Shown: positions 32,578 to 51,416, numbered from the stretch's first letter. The stretch: 64,000 bases of DNA from Phyllobacterium endophyticum (GCF_003010935.1 NZ_PGGN01000002.1:806001-870000), one strand, 5' to 3'. Made by a program: numbers and translations. Notes: generated by a model from the letters alone, not told the origin.

Positions 32578-32949
32578 TTACTTCGGACGCTTCGCACCGT
32601 ACTTGGAACGGCGCTGCTTGCGGTTCTTGACGCCCTGGGTATCCAGAACACCGCGGATGATGTGGTAACGAACACCCGGCAAATCCTTTACACGGCCGCC
32701 GCGGATCATCACGACGGAGTGCTCCTGAAGGTTATGCCCCTCACCCGGAATATATCCGATGACTTCAAATCCGTTCGTCAGACGCACCTTGGCAACCTTA
32801 CGCAGAGCCGAGTTCGGCTTCTTCGGGGTCGTCGTGTAGACGCGAGTGCAAACGCCGCGCTTCTGCGGGTTTTCCTGCAGAGCTGGTACTTTATTGCGCT
32901 TTACCGGCGCAGTGCGCGGCTTGCGGATCAACTGGTTTACGGTAGGCAT
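32578..32949 (-). CDS. rpsL: 30S ribosomal protein S12
   Basis: 123-residue decoding-centre protein, first gene of the str operon. The [18 protein letters not shown] and [16 protein letters not shown] segments have the wild-type lysines that are changed in streptomycin-resistant mutants, so the copy looks drug-sensitive. A ~280-nt leader precedes it. Confidence 0.99.
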   Translation of the reverse strand: MPTVNQLIRKPRTAPVKRNKVPALQENPQKRGVCTRVYTTTPKKPNSALRKVAKVRLTNGFEVIGYIPGEGHNLQEHSVVMIRGGRVKDLPGVRYHIIRGVLDTQGVKNRKQRRSKYGAKRPK

Positions 32950-33051
32950 TCAACCTTCCCTCTTTGTAATGCGGTCGAAGCGGCAAGCACTTCAGCCAAA
33001 TCTCGTATCTTCGCCCGTCAGGGCCGTTTCAGCGCCATGCTCATGCACGAA

Positions 33052-33090
33052 TTCGGGCAACTAAACCACCCATCTGGGTGGTTGCCCGAA
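33052..33090 (-). promoter_or_regulatory. Long hairpin in the rpsL leader
   Basis: Two stacked perfect stems, 33052-33060 with 33082-33090 (9 bp) and 33066-33071 with 33076-33081 (6 bp), are separated by a 5-nt bulge and capped by a 4-nt loop. This lies about 100 nt before the rpsL start in the transcribed leader. No T run directly follows, so an attenuator, protein-binding site or stability role is possible. Confidence 0.5.
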
Positions 33091-33225
33091 TAAAAGCAGA
33101 GGAAGCCCAAGTGGCTTCATGCGAGCGGCAAATTGCATTTCGTTCGTAAAACGAACCCTGTTTGAGATGAACTCCAGAGCGTGTCGCTCCGAAACGGCCA
33201 ATCTCACATCGGCTCAGATGGGCTG

Positions 33226-33254
33226 CTGATACTTGTGTTCCGGGCTTTCGTCAA
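33226..33254 (-). promoter_or_regulatory. Sigma-70-type promoter candidate for the str/S10 super-operon
   Basis: On the minus strand TTGACG (33254-33249) is separated by 17 bp from TATCAG (33231-33226). It is the best promoter-like pair upstream of rpsL and would give a leader of about 270 nt that includes the 33052-33090 hairpin. Confidence 0.5.
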
Positions 33255-33449
33255 GCCTGAACCCCAAATATTATTAAGGTTTGCAGCGTTTGCGGGCACC
33301 AGTGGTCCCCGATGCAAGATAGTTTCGCCGAATGCGCTTTAATTCAAGCAATATTTCGCGTCTTGCACAGCGATGTCGCAGAGTTCGGTGACTTGGCATG
33401 TGCGTTTGGCTATTCTCCACTTCAAATCGTAGAATCAGGAAACAGTTTC

Positions 33450-33731
33450 ATGTCGAGTTCATCAGGCGCGCCAAAGACAGTTCATCTCATCGTTGCCGAT
33501 GTCTGGAAGGACAAGGACGAAGAACCGCGCCAGGTTCACCTGCTGCTGATGAATGATGATGCTGACGGGCTGGTAGAACTGGCGTTGAAGATTCTCGCCA
33601 ATTCCGGTTACGAAGAAGCCGAGTTGCTCGAGATCGGAACCCTCACCGAGGAGCCTGAGGAAGAACCACATCTCTCCGCCTGGAAAACTGCACTGACCGG
33701 CCAAGCGGCTCTCATCGAATTCAACGAATAG
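33450..33731 (+). CDS. Small conserved-looking protein of unknown function
   Basis: 93 residues, not assigned to a family. It begins MSSSSGAPKTVHLIVADVWK, has a central LVELALKILANSGYEEAELL helix-like segment and an acidic tail (EEPEEEPHLSAWKTALTGQ). It has no signal peptide or membrane segment, so it is probably cytoplasmic. ATG 33450 has an AGGA site upstream; the frame remains open to 33312 but without a good start context. It stands alone, divergent from the str operon and convergent with rpoC. Confidence 0.7.
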   Translation: MSSSSGAPKTVHLIVADVWKDKDEEPRQVHLLLMNDDADGLVELALKILANSGYEEAELLEIGTLTEEPEEEPHLSAWKTALTGQAALIEFNE

Positions 33732-34055
33732 GATGCGGTCCATCTCGCACACTTTATTTTTCCAAAGTGCGAAGACGAGCAAGCTTCTCGTTTCAAGTTA
33801 TTTGACGCCTAGTGCCACCCGCGGTTGTGAAAACTGGAATGCGGTGCCCGCCGGCACGACTCCGCGCGTGACGCAATCCATCGCGATGTCGAGTGGTAGG
33901 AGCTTTGAATTGAAATAGATGAATCCGGCGTGGCTTGCGAACGCAAATGTTCGGATCCGATGCAAGAAATGCCGTGACCTGCACAAGAATCGGTGATTTT
34001 GGCAGAAGAACTTCTACCCTAAGCCGCAAATTGGTTGTACTCGGTTGAGACCGAC
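33732..34055. other. Intergenic region with no gene seen
   Basis: About 320 bp between the small protein gene and the rpoC terminator. Short open frames on both strands have no recognisable product or ribosome binding site. Confidence 0.5.
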
Positions 34056-34057
34056 AT

Positions 34058-34095
34058 GAAAAAGCCGCCCGGGATTGCTCCAGGGCGGCTTTTTT
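34058..34095. terminator. Terminator downstream of rpoC
   Basis: A 10-bp perfect stem (34061-34070 with 34083-34092) with a 12-nt loop is flanked by A and T runs on the two sides. It lies just past the rpoC stop and ends the rplJL-rpoBC transcript; the flanking runs make it potentially bidirectional. Confidence 0.85.
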
Positions 34096-34115
34096 GTTCG
34101 GGTTAGGCAGCCGGT

Positions 34116-38324
<4,209 letters not shown>

Positions 38325-38432
38325 GCCGTTTCTCCATGGGGCAAAGCGTGCCCTCTACTTGCGATGAATATCCGCCACCGCGGTCCATCTAGATCAAATG
38401 CCGCTTCAGCAGCAGCTCGAAACAAACCGGTC

Positions 38433-38457
38433 GGGTGCGCAGCAAAACCGCGCACCC
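38433..38457 (-). promoter_or_regulatory. Hairpin between rpoB and rpoC
   Basis: Perfect 8-bp GC-rich stem (38433-38440 with 38450-38457) with a 9-nt loop, 9 nt after the rpoB stop. There is no T run, so it is more likely an mRNA processing or stability element than a terminator. Confidence 0.45.
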
Positions 38458-38465
38458 TTCCCCTT

Positions 38466-42620
<4,155 letters not shown>

Positions 42621-42855
42621 CGTCGCTCCTCGTCTTTATGCCAGAATCTGGCCTGTTTCTTAAAACCGCTTATGCGGCCCCGTGAACGGGACAAAACCCG
42701 TTTCCTGAGAGCACTGAATTGCCATCAGGAAAAGGGTTGAGTACCGGATCTCCCGAAGGAGGTATTCCTGGTGCTCCAGCGTCCTTGTTCGTCTTGACTG
42801 ACACGCGGCGCAGGAGTGGCGGACAGGTCACCCTGCCCGCCAAGTATTGCAAGGC
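42621..42855 (-). promoter_or_regulatory. Structured rplL-rpoB intergenic segment
   Basis: The 235-bp gap holds two hairpins: 42685-42690 with 42697-42702 (6 bp) and 42701-42708 with 42725-42732 (8 bp); they share two bases and cannot fully form together. In E. coli the same gap holds an attenuator and an RNase III site that lower rpoBC expression relative to rplJL; a similar role is inferred here. Confidence 0.45.
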
Positions 42856-43233
42856 TTACTTGAGTTCGACCTTGGCGCCAGCAGCTTCGAGCTGTGCCTT
42901 GATCTTGTCGGCTTCGTCCTTGGTCGCACCTTCTTTAACTGCCTTTGGAGCAGCTTCAACGAGGTCCTTGGCTTCCTTGAGGCCGAGACCGGTGATAGCG
43001 CGGACTTCCTTGATCACGTTGATCTTGTTAGCACCGGCTTCGGTCAGAACGACGTCGAATTCAGTCTTTTCTTCAACTGCAGCAGCAACTGCACCACCAC
43101 CGGCAGCGGCAGCAGCAGCAACGGGAGCAGCAGCAGAAACGCCCCACTTCTCTTCCAAAAGCTTCGAAAGTTCAGCAGCTTCAAGAACAGTCAGGTTGGA
43201 CAGGTCGTCTACGATCTTTGCGAGATCAGTCAT
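42856..43233 (-). CDS. rplL: 50S ribosomal protein L7/L12
   Basis: 125-residue stalk protein that recruits translation GTPases. N-terminal dimerisation helix [20 protein letters not shown], an Ala/Gly-rich hinge (residues ~38-55), and the C-terminal domain with [20 protein letters not shown] and [20 protein letters not shown]. Confidence 0.99.
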   Translation of the reverse strand: MTDLAKIVDDLSNLTVLEAAELSKLLEEKWGVSAAAPVAAAAAAGGGAVAAAVEEKTEFDVVLTEAGANKINVIKEVRAITGLGLKEAKDLVEAAPKAVKEGATKDEADKIKAQLEAAGAKVELK

Positions 43234-43280
43234 TTTTGTATTCCTTTACAAGGTTCGATATATTGACAGCGAGAACGGCC

Positions 43281-43799
43281 TTATGCCGCTTCGTCCTTCC
43301 GGGCATAGGCGCCGAAAACGCGGGCAAGCTGACCTGCCGGTGCGTTGACGATCTGAGCAATGCGGGTAGCCGGTGTCTGGATCATACCAACCAGCTTTGC
43401 GCGCAACTCGTCGAGAGACGGAAGTGCGGCAAGAGCCTTTACACCGTCCGGGTCGAGAGTTGTTGCTCCCATCGAGCCACCGAGGATAACGAGCTTTTCG
43501 TTACCCTTGGCAAATTCAATGGCGATCTTTGGTGCCGCTATCGGATCGTTGGAATAGGCAACGAGTGTCTGACCTGTGAACAGGTCAGCGATGCCTTCCG
43601 AATCCGTGCCCTGAAGAGCGATCTTGGCAAGGCGGTTCTTCGCGACTTTAACGGTGCCACCAGCATCACGCATCTTCGAGCGAAGATCGCTCAGTTGCGC
43701 AACGGTGAGACCGGTATAGTGGGCCACGACAACTGAACCAGAGTCCTTGAAGACCCCATTCAGCCACGCGACGAATTCGCGCTTTTCCGCTTTTTCCAC
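43281..43799 (-). CDS. rplJ: 50S ribosomal protein L10
   Basis: 172-residue stalk base that carries the L7/L12 dimers. The start is GTG 43799 ([10 protein letters not shown]) with GGAGAG upstream, which matches the family N-terminus; the longer open frame to 43976 is leader. Motifs include [20 protein letters not shown] and [20 protein letters not shown]. In E. coli the L10-L12 complex represses its own leader; the structured leader here is consistent with that. Confidence 0.98.
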   Translation of the reverse strand: MEKAEKREFVAWLNGVFKDSGSVVVAHYTGLTVAQLSDLRSKMRDAGGTVKVAKNRLAKIALQGTDSEGIADLFTGQTLVAYSNDPIAAPKIAIEFAKGNEKLVILGGSMGATTLDPDGVKALAALPSLDELRAKLVGMIQTPATRIAQIVNAPAGQLARVFGAYARKDEAA

Positions 43800-44052
43800 T
43801 GTCTCTCTCCATTTGGCAGAAACGCGAGATTGCGTAACTGCCGGGTTGCCTTTTGCTGCAAAGCTCCAATCCGGAGATTGAAACCAAACAACACTTGAGG
43901 ATCCTGTCCCCCCTGCTTCGCCGAAATCGGCGTTGAGCGAAAGGCAACTACGGTTCGAACCTTGTTCTTTGGGCAAAGCCCGCTAAGCAAAGTTTTTCCA
44001 CGTCTCATGCGGGTTCTGACGAATTAAGGCGAACCACCCGCAATCTCGGACA

Positions 44053-44133
44053 GGATAACCGGATTTTGGTCCGGTTATCCAGGCCCCGAAGGGCCTGGAA
44101 TTCTTATCTGTCTCAAACACTTACGTTTGAGAC
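44053..44133 (-). promoter_or_regulatory. Triple-hairpin element in the rplA-rplJ leader
   Basis: Three consecutive perfect hairpins in transcription order: 44110-44118 with 44125-44133 (9 bp, starting 10 nt after the rplA stop), 44079-44086 with 44091-44098 (8 bp capped by a UUCG tetraloop in the RNA), and 44053-44062 with 44071-44080 (10 bp). The last two share two bases. About 250 nt of further leader follows before rplJ. No T run follows, so this may be a processing or regulatory structure. Confidence 0.6.
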
Positions 44134-44142
44134 TTAGATCGA

Positions 44143-44841
44143 TTATGCAACTCGAACGGTCGCTGGATCGATCTTGACGCCTGCGCCCATCGTCGACGAA
44201 ATCGCGACGCGCTTGACGTAATCACCCTTGGCGCCAGTCGGCTTTGCCTTGGTGACTGCATCAGCGAACGCCTTGATGTTCTCTTCGAGAGCCTTGGCAT
44301 CGAAGGAAGCCTTGCCAACGCCGGCATGCACGATCCCGGCCTTTTCGACGCGGAACTCCACGGCACCGCCCTTAGAAGCCTTGACGGCAGCAGCAACATC
44401 AGTCGTAACGGTGCCGACCTTCGGGTTGGGCATCATGCCGCGCGGTCCGAGGACCTTGCCAAGACGACCAACAAGCGGCATCATGTCGGGAGTGGCAATG
44501 CAGCGATCGAAGTCGATCTTGCCGCCATTGACTATCTCGAACAGATCTTCCGCACCAACGATATCCGCACCGGCAGCCTTGGCTTCATCAGCCTTGGGAC
44601 CACGAGCAAACACAGCAACCCGCACTGTGCGGCCCGTGCCATTCGGCAGATTGACGACACCGCGAACCATCTGGTCCGCATGGCGAGGATCAACACCAAG
44701 ATTCATGGCAACTTCGATCGTTTCGTCGAATTTGGCGATCGCACGCTCCTTGACCATGGCAATTGCCGAAGTCAGATCATAGAGCTTGTTGCGGTCAACG
44801 CCTTCACGAACCTTCGCTACACGCTTTGATACTTTTGCCAT
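44143..44841 (-). CDS. rplA: 50S ribosomal protein L1
   Basis: 232-residue L1-stalk protein and, in many bacteria, repressor of its own operon. It begins [20 protein letters not shown] and has the [20 protein letters not shown] signature. ATG 44841 is the family start and lies 4 bp after the rplK stop. Confidence 0.98.
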   Translation of the reverse strand: MAKVSKRVAKVREGVDRNKLYDLTSAIAMVKERAIAKFDETIEVAMNLGVDPRHADQMVRGVVNLPNGTGRTVRVAVFARGPKADEAKAAGADIVGAEDLFEIVNGGKIDFDRCIATPDMMPLVGRLGKVLGPRGMMPNPKVGTVTTDVAAAVKASKGGAVEFRVEKAGIVHAGVGKASFDAKALEENIKAFADAVTKAKPTGAKGDYVKRVAISSTMGAGVKIDPATVRVA

Positions 44842-44845
44842 CGTC

Positions 44846-45274
44846 TCAGCCCACCACTTCCAGGCCCATCGAGCGGGCAGAACCTTCAACCATCCGCATG
44901 GCGGCTTCGACGTCCGCTGCGTTCAGGTCTTTCATCTTCGCCTGAGCGATTTCACGCACCTTGTCGCGCGAGATATTGCCGGCAACGATCTTGCCAGGCT
45001 CCTTCGAGCCAGACTTCAGGTTTGCAGCCTTCTTCAAAAAGTAAGACACCGGCGGCGTCTTCATTGCGAAAGTGAAGGACTTGTCCTGATAATACGTAAT
45101 GACGACCGGAATGGGCGAACCCTTCTCCAGTTCCTGCGTAGCCGCATTGAAGGCCTTGCAGAATTCCATGATGTTGATGCCACGCTGACCAAGCGCCGGT
45201 CCGATTGGCGGGGACGGTGTTGCCGATCCTGCCGAAACCTGCAGCTTGAGCTGGCCTGCTACTTTTTTAGCCAT
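44846..45274 (-). CDS. rplK: 50S ribosomal protein L11
   Basis: 142-residue GTPase-centre protein, [20 protein letters not shown], with the [21 protein letters not shown]-domain motif contacted by thiostrepton-type drugs, and a C-domain ending in [11 protein letters not shown]-like [11 protein letters not shown]. Confidence 0.99.
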   Translation of the reverse strand: MAKKVAGQLKLQVSAGSATPSPPIGPALGQRGINIMEFCKAFNAATQELEKGSPIPVVITYYQDKSFTFAMKTPPVSYFLKKAANLKSGSKEPGKIVAGNISRDKVREIAQAKMKDLNAADVEAAMRMVEGSARSMGLEVVG

Positions 45275-45416
45275 AACTTTCTGCCTTTTATACTATGCCG
45301 GCGAAACCGGCGGTTGCAGTTCGGTGGTGCGGCTCGAATGCCCGGCTAAGGCCATTTCACCTCCCACCATCTTGCTGCTGACGCAGCAAGGCGGCTCTGA
45401 CGAGCCACCCGGTTGA
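45275..45416 (-). promoter_or_regulatory. Structured nusG-rplK leader
   Basis: 142-bp gap with three perfect hairpins: 45393-45397 with 45402-45406, 45371-45378 with 45383-45390 (8 bp), and 45297-45301 with 45307-45311 close to the rplK start. In other bacteria L1 binds a structure in the rplK leader; one of these could be that site. Confidence 0.4.
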
Positions 45417-45947
45417 TCAGACCTTCTCGACCTGACCAAATTCAAGATCGACCGGCGTGGCGCGGCCGAAGATTGATACTTCCACCTTGAGGCGCGAACG
45501 CTCTTCATCGACTTCCTGCACCGTGCCGTTGAACGAAGCAAACGGACCATCGGCAACGCGAACACTTTCACCAATCTCGAACGAGATCGATGCCTTCGGG
45601 CGCTCGACGCCTTCCTGGACTTGGGTCAGGATGCGCTCGGCTTCCTTGTCCGAGATGGCAATCGGTTTGTTATCCGACCCCAGGAACCCGGTCACCTTCG
45701 GCGTATTCTTGATCAGATGATAAGCATCATCCGTCAAATCTGCGCGAACCATGACGTAACCCGGAAAGAACTTGCGCTCGGCATCGACCTTGCGGCCACG
45801 GCGCACTTCGACAACCTTTTCGGTCGGCACGAGAATTTTTTCGAACAGGTGCGAAAGACCCTTCTGCCGCGCCTTTTCTTCGATCGACTCTGCGACCTTC
45901 TTCTCAAAATTCGAATAGGCGTGAACGATATACCAGCGCGCGGTCAT
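45417..45947 (-). CDS. nusG: Transcription termination/antitermination factor NusG
   Basis: 176-residue elongation factor. The NGN domain starts [20 protein letters not shown] and includes [20 protein letters not shown]; the C-terminal KOW domain has [20 protein letters not shown]. It binds RNA polymerase and contacts Rho or S10. It follows secE by 37 bp. Confidence 0.99.
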   Translation of the reverse strand: MTARWYIVHAYSNFEKKVAESIEEKARQKGLSHLFEKILVPTEKVVEVRRGRKVDAERKFFPGYVMVRADLTDDAYHLIKNTPKVTGFLGSDNKPIAISDKEAERILTQVQEGVERPKASISFEIGESVRVADGPFASFNGTVQEVDEERSRLKVEVSIFGRATPVDLEFGQVEKV

Positions 45948-45984
45948 TGCTATTTCCCAATCCCGATTTTCTTGTCAGCCTGCG

Positions 45985-46185
45985 TTAACGACCAAGACCG
46001 AGAATCATATCGATTCCGTATGCCATCAACTGATCAGCTGCGAAAAAGAAAATCGCAGCAAAAAACGCCATAACCATCACCATGGCGGTGGAAATGAGCG
46101 TTTCGCGACGCGAAGGCCAAGTGACCTTTGCGGTTTCAGCGCGCACTTGCTGAAAAAAAGTTATTGGATTCGTTTTGGATGCCAT
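45985..46185 (-). CDS. secE: Preprotein translocase subunit SecE
   Basis: 66-residue single-span form of SecE, with the amphipathic FFQQVRAETAKVTWPSRRET segment (the conserved W-P-S-R) followed by one transmembrane helix. It clamps SecY (17296-18636). Located between tRNA-Trp and nusG as usual. Confidence 0.98.
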   Translation of the reverse strand: MASKTNPITFFQQVRAETAKVTWPSRRETLISTAMVMVMAFFAAIFFFAADQLMAYGIDMILGLGR

Positions 46186-46413
46186 TTACCGCTCGTGCGT
46201 GTCATGTTGCTGTAAACATGCTGTGTTGCAATCGAAACAACACCATCTGTTCACACCATTGCGGCCCGTAAAGCTGATCGTTCAGCTCCACGCACCGCGT
46301 GTCTGTTGATGTTACATAGAACCGATTCCGGTAAAACACAAGGCCCCCGGATTCGTTTCTTTCCAAACATCTGCCTGTTGCACCATCCAATCGTGCACGA
46401 GCAGACTATGTGC

Positions 46414-46489
<76 letters not shown>

Positions 46490-46868
46490 ATCTTCGGGGC
46501 GTACATTCCACAAAGCGGAGAGCATTTCAAGTCCCAAAGGTATGATCGCGGTGTCATTGATAAACTTCTCTGACCCGATCCCACTGCCGAGACGTACGAT
46601 ACCTGCTAAATGGGTTACGAACGCGGCCAATTCAATGCAGATCTCAGCTTTTCGCTCTTGTGCGCACGTGCTCGCTGCAATCGCCACTTCTCTATATATC
46701 GCAGGACGGTGGATGGCCGGTTTCCAACGCACGATAGCGAATCGCATCGTCAGAGAAGCAGGTAGCGATTTCTCGGGCTTCGCCTGAGCCAAACATACGG
46801 ACTGGCCATGCATCAATGTTACCAGAGCTGTAGCGGAGAGAAGCTCGGTCAAGGTTTCAGGGCCAACG
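46490..46868. other. Spacer between tuf copy 2 and tRNA-Trp, no gene seen
   Basis: About 380 bp. A leftward open frame from about 46811 runs into the tRNA gene and a rightward one (46542-46787) has no recognisable product; neither is supported. Confidence 0.5.
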
Positions 46869-46869
46869 T

Positions 46870-46897
46870 AAAAAAGGGCGGCCCGGTGGACCGCCCT
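46870..46897 (-). terminator. Terminator after tuf copy 2
   Basis: GGGCGG/CCGCCC stem (46876-46881 with 46891-46896) is followed on the minus strand by a run of T residues. It lies about 25 bp past the tuf stop, so tRNA-Trp and secE beyond it probably depend on read-through or another promoter. Confidence 0.75.
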
Positions 46898-46922
46898 TCC
46901 CGATTTTGATGGCCGAAACCTA

Positions 46923-48098
<1,176 letters not shown>

Positions 48099-48342
48099 AG
48101 TCGTCGTTCTCTCGTCATCACAACCGGTCTCGAGGCCGGCACCATGTTTGCAGTCAGACGAGACAGCGAACCGTCCGTCAGCACAGTCTCCCGTCCGCTC
48201 GCATTCGACCGGATCAGGTTGGATTCGTCTTGTTCAAGCTCGTCCATATGGGGGGCACATGAGCGGCGTACAAGCTCAAGACAAAGCCGAAGAGCACCTA
48301 CGATACGCGCGCGTGCGTATACGCGGTGCTCATCTTCGAATT

Positions 48343-48416
48343 TGGAGCGGGTAGCGGGAATCGAACCCGCATATTCAGCTTGGAAGGCTGCTGCTCTACC
48401 ACTGAGCTATACCCGC
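48343..48416 (-). tRNA. tRNA-Gly (anticodon TCC)
   Basis: 74 nt including the encoded CCA. Acceptor GCGGGTA/TACCCGC pairs perfectly, the D-arm is TAGCTCAGTGGTAGAGC-like, the anticodon region is CTTCCAA and the T-arm has GGTTCGATTCC. Second tRNA of the cluster before tuf. Confidence 0.97.
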
Positions 48417-48530
48417 ACATTTCACTGCGTGCTTTGTGGACGCACACACAGTAACACTTAATGAGTGTACAATTCCATTCAAACCGGAATCCGGTCTTGG
48501 CATCGCACACCAGGCGGTCGGTTCCGGCAG

Positions 48531-48615
48531 TGGTGGAGGAGGTTGGATTCGAACCAACGTAAGCCAAGCTAACGGATTTACAGTCCGTCCCCTTTAACCA
48601 CTCGGGCACTCCTCC
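48531..48615 (-). tRNA. tRNA-Tyr (anticodon GTA)
   Basis: 85-nt class II tRNA with encoded CCA. Acceptor GGAGGAG/CTCCTCC, anticodon loop CTGTAAA, a long variable arm and T-arm GGTTCGAATCC. First gene of the tRNA-Tyr, tRNA-Gly, tuf transcript. Confidence 0.97.
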
Positions 48616-48695
48616 GGTCACTACCGACAGAACCGCGCCTTTAGGCACTCTTGCAAACAACATCCGAACGCATATTCGGTTTGCTTGCGGAGGGC

Positions 48696-48724
48696 CTTAT
48701 GCCGACTAGCCTACGTGGTGTCAA
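48696..48724 (-). promoter_or_regulatory. Promoter candidate for the tRNA-Tyr/tRNA-Gly/tuf transcript
   Basis: On the minus strand a perfect -35 TTGACA (48724-48719) and a -10-like CATAAG (48701-48696) are separated by 17 bp, about 80 bp upstream of the tRNA-Tyr 5' end. Confidence 0.55.
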
Positions 48725-48852
48725 CACTTGCGTGGAGAAAATGAGCCACCTGTGGAAATAGCAGAAGGAATATCGCGGTTTAGTAGTCAGCATCGGCAAA
48801 ATCGCTGGCCATCATGTATCGCCTTCGGCCATGAAAGGGTATATGTCGCACC

Positions 48853-49716
48853 ATGACCGATCAAAAACCCTCCCGTACGCCCAAAGATTCACATTACGCG
48901 ACATTGCGCCGGCAGTATCGCGACCAAAAGGCCGGCGGTCCGCCGCAGCAGACGGTGCGCGCCTCGCGTCCGGCAGTGGAAGGCACTCAGGCGCCAGAAG
49001 GTCTTGTCCGGCTTTACGGCCTGCATACGGTGCGTGCAGCGCTCGACAATCCTGCCCGCCAGATCAAACGCATGCTCGTGACCAGGAACGCTCTAGACAG
49101 GCTTGAAATTGCCGACGTGAGCGCCCTGCCCTTCGACGTGGATATCGTCGAGCCTCGCGCAATAGACAGGGAGACCGGCTCGGAAGCGGTTCATCAGGGC
49201 GTGATGCTTGAAACGAAGCCGCTCAAGCCACAACCACTGAAGTCGCTGCAGGAAAGTCGTCTGCTGCTCATTCTGGATCAGGTAACCGATCCGCATAATG
49301 TCGGAGCGATCATGCGCTCCGCCGTGGCTTTTGGCGCCGGCGCTATCATAACCACCGCTCGCCATAGCCCGCAGGAGTCCGGCGTGCTTGCCAAGGCTGC
49401 GTCCGGGGCGCTCGAGCTCATTTCCCATATCGAAGTGCGTAATCTCGCCGATGCTATCGGTGAACTTCATGACCTCGGTTTCACGACAATAGGTCTCGAT
49501 TCGGAGGGGCCACTCGAACTCGAAAAGACCTTTGCTCCCGGCAAGCTCGCACTGGTTCTCGGGGCCGAAGGCAAGGGACTGCGCCAGAAGACACGCGAAA
49601 CAGTCACGCATCTCGCGCGGCTTGATATGCCCGGCGCGATCAAATCCCTCAACGTGTCAAACGCCGCGGCTATCTCGCTCTACGCGGCACAGCGGTTCCT
49701 GAGCGCCAAAGATTAA
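48853..49716 (+). CDS. rlmB: 23S rRNA 2'-O-methyltransferase, TrmH/SpoU family (RlmB-like)
   Basis: 287 residues. RlmB uses S-adenosylmethionine to methylate the ribose of G2251 of 23S rRNA. An N-terminal substrate-binding domain (VRLYGLHTVRAALDNPARQI, ~residue 53) precedes the knotted SPOUT domain with motif 1 DQVTDPHNVGAIMRSAVAFG, motif 2 LVLGAEGKGLRQKTRE and motif 3 IKSLNVSNAAAISLYAAQR. It is divergent from the tRNA cluster, a conserved neighbourhood in Rhizobiales. Confidence 0.95.
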   Translation: MTDQKPSRTPKDSHYATLRRQYRDQKAGGPPQQTVRASRPAVEGTQAPEGLVRLYGLHTVRAALDNPARQIKRMLVTRNALDRLEIADVSALPFDVDIVEPRAIDRETGSEAVHQGVMLETKPLKPQPLKSLQESRLLLILDQVTDPHNVGAIMRSAVAFGAGAIITTARHSPQESGVLAKAASGALELISHIEVRNLADAIGELHDLGFTTIGLDSEGPLELEKTFAPGKLALVLGAEGKGLRQKTRETVTHLARLDMPGAIKSLNVSNAAAISLYAAQRFLSAKD

Positions 49717-49807
49717 ATAAAAGACACGTTCGAATATTTCTCGACCGAGCAGTGTTCATCTCGCATCGGGTCAGATCATCGGATCAGGCCTGTCACGGAG
49801 TGCACAG

Positions 49808-50401
49808 ATGCTGCGCAACAGCAGAGATTCGTTCGGTCTTATATCGATACTCTTCCATTGGATTATCGCACTGATATTCATCGGGCAGATCCCACTTGGC
49901 TACTGGATGGTCAGGACTAGCGATTTCGCGCTGCAATTCAGCCTCTACCAGTGGCACAAGTCCTTCGGGTTTCTGGTCCTTGGTCTTTCAGCGCTTCGCC
50001 TCGTATGGAAATTCGCCAACACGCGTCCAGCCGATCCTTCGGCAATGGCCACTTGGGAACGCATAGGGTCTCACGTGGCCCATGTCCTGCTTTACCTCAG
50101 CCTGTTTGCCATCCCGCTGACCGGCTGGGCCATTGCCTCGAGTTCACCCCTGCAGATACCGTCATTCATGTTCAATTTCGTGGTCATTCCGCCACTCCCG
50201 CTGACGATATCCGACAGCGCCGAGGCATTCTGGACAGCCAGCCACGCATGGCTCGCCTACGTCTCTGCGGTCGTTGCCGCCTGCCACATACTTGCGGCGC
50301 TGCACCATCATTTCTGGAAGAGGGACTCAATCTTAACGCGAATGCTCGATCCCCGCCGCAAGGCGCCGGAGCGAGCACCAACTCAGGACGTCATTCCATG
50401 A
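49808..50401 (+). CDS. Cytochrome b561-type membrane protein
   Basis: 197 residues with four hydrophobic segments and histidines suited to bind two haems (HWIIALIFIGQIPLGYWM, WHKSFGFLVLGL, HVAHVLLYLSLF, HAWLAYVSAVVAACHILAAL). The family moves electrons at the inner membrane, for example as a superoxide:ubiquinone reductase in some members. Its stop overlaps the start of the YceI gene (ATGA), so the two form an operon; this pairing is common. Confidence 0.93.
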   Translation: MLRNSRDSFGLISILFHWIIALIFIGQIPLGYWMVRTSDFALQFSLYQWHKSFGFLVLGLSALRLVWKFANTRPADPSAMATWERIGSHVAHVLLYLSLFAIPLTGWAIASSSPLQIPSFMFNFVVIPPLPLTISDSAEAFWTASHAWLAYVSAVVAACHILAALHHHFWKRDSILTRMLDPRRKAPERAPTQDVIP

Positions 50402-50991
50402 CAATGCCCACTCACTTCATAGCCGCTGCCGCCCGCCTCGGAATTGCCATCGCCCTCGCCTTCACCCCACTTGCGGCAAACGCAGATACGCTTTCCCAGG
50501 TTGCCGGCAGCTACAAGATACAGCCCTCCTCGCGAATTGGATTCTCCGTCGGACAGGTCGGCGGTGGCGGGATCAATGGTGATTTCAAGAAATTCTCTGG
50601 TATCTTCAAACTCAACCCTGCGGATATAGGGCGATCAACAATCTCTTTCACGCTCTATCCGGAGAGTGTTTCCACGGGCCAGGCGCGCATCGAGAATTTC
50701 TTGCGATCCGACGCAGTCTTTGATTCGGCCAACTTTCCCACCATCACATTCAAGTCTACGCAGATCACTCAAACGAGCCCGAACACCGCGGACGTGGCAG
50801 GTATGCTGACAGCGCGCGGCAAGACCAGCCAGGCGACTTTTCAGGCAAGTCTGTCCGATCACGGAAAAAACTCGATCACCTTCCACGTGGAAGGCAAGAT
50901 ACTTCGCTCGCGCTACGGCATGGACGTGGGCACACCCATCTATTCCAACGTGGTGCAGTTCGACATGCTCATCCAGGGGCAGCGTAGCTGA
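50398..50991 (+). CDS. Periplasmic YceI-family protein
   Basis: 197 residues. A signal peptide spans about residues 1-29 (ending LAANADT), followed by a YceI lipocalin-like barrel that binds isoprenoid lipids in known members. Family blocks are YKIQPSSRIGFSVGQVGGGG, KKFSGIFKLNPADIGRSTI and RSDAVFDSANFPTITFKS. ATG 50398 overlaps the cytochrome b561 stop by 4 bp; the frame remains open upstream inside that gene but this start fits the signal peptide. Confidence 0.93.
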   Translation: MTMPTHFIAAAARLGIAIALAFTPLAANADTLSQVAGSYKIQPSSRIGFSVGQVGGGGINGDFKKFSGIFKLNPADIGRSTISFTLYPESVSTGQARIENFLRSDAVFDSANFPTITFKSTQITQTSPNTADVAGMLTARGKTSQATFQASLSDHGKNSITFHVEGKILRSRYGMDVGTPIYSNVVQFDMLIQGQRS

Positions 50992-51107
50992 TCGATATCC
51001 CTTCGAGATGGCAATGCCTCGGGCTCCGCTCTGCGGGGTCTGTTGCAACGACTGGAACTCGCCCACTAACATGGCTATGCTCATGTGAAACAACAGGGAG
51101 ACGAGCC

Positions 51108-51386
51108 ATGTGTCGAAACATCAAGACATTGTTCAACTTCGATCCGCCAGCAACCGAGGACGAAATTCATGCCTCATCGCTGCAATTTGTCCGCAAGCTC
51201 TCAGGCTTCAACAAGCCATCTCAGGCAAATGCCGAAGCGTTCGATCGTGCCGTGGGCGAAGTTTCCGAGGCTGCCCGGAGACTTCTTGCTTCCTTGCATA
51301 CGCATGCCCCGGCCCGCGATCGCATCGAGGAGGCGGAAAAGGCTCGCGAAAGGTCAAAAGCGCGGTTCGCCCGCGAGTTCGGCTGA
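51108..51386 (+). CDS. DUF2277 family protein
   Basis: 92-residue protein matching the DUF2277 pattern: MCRNIKTLFNFDPPATEDEI, FVRKLSGFNKPSQANAEAF and a basic, helical C-terminus (RIEEAEKARERSKARF). The family has no established function. An AGGGAGACGAGCC purine tract precedes the ATG. Confidence 0.9.
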   Translation: MCRNIKTLFNFDPPATEDEIHASSLQFVRKLSGFNKPSQANAEAFDRAVGEVSEAARRLLASLHTHAPARDRIEEAEKARERSKARFAREFG

Positions 51387-51416
51387 GAATCAAGCTATAC
51401 TAACGGAAGCCCGGCA

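Noticed and set aside
49951-50397. N-terminal extension of the YceI gene
   Set aside because: The frame is open inside the cytochrome b561 gene, but the signal peptide and the ATGA overlap fix the start at 50398.
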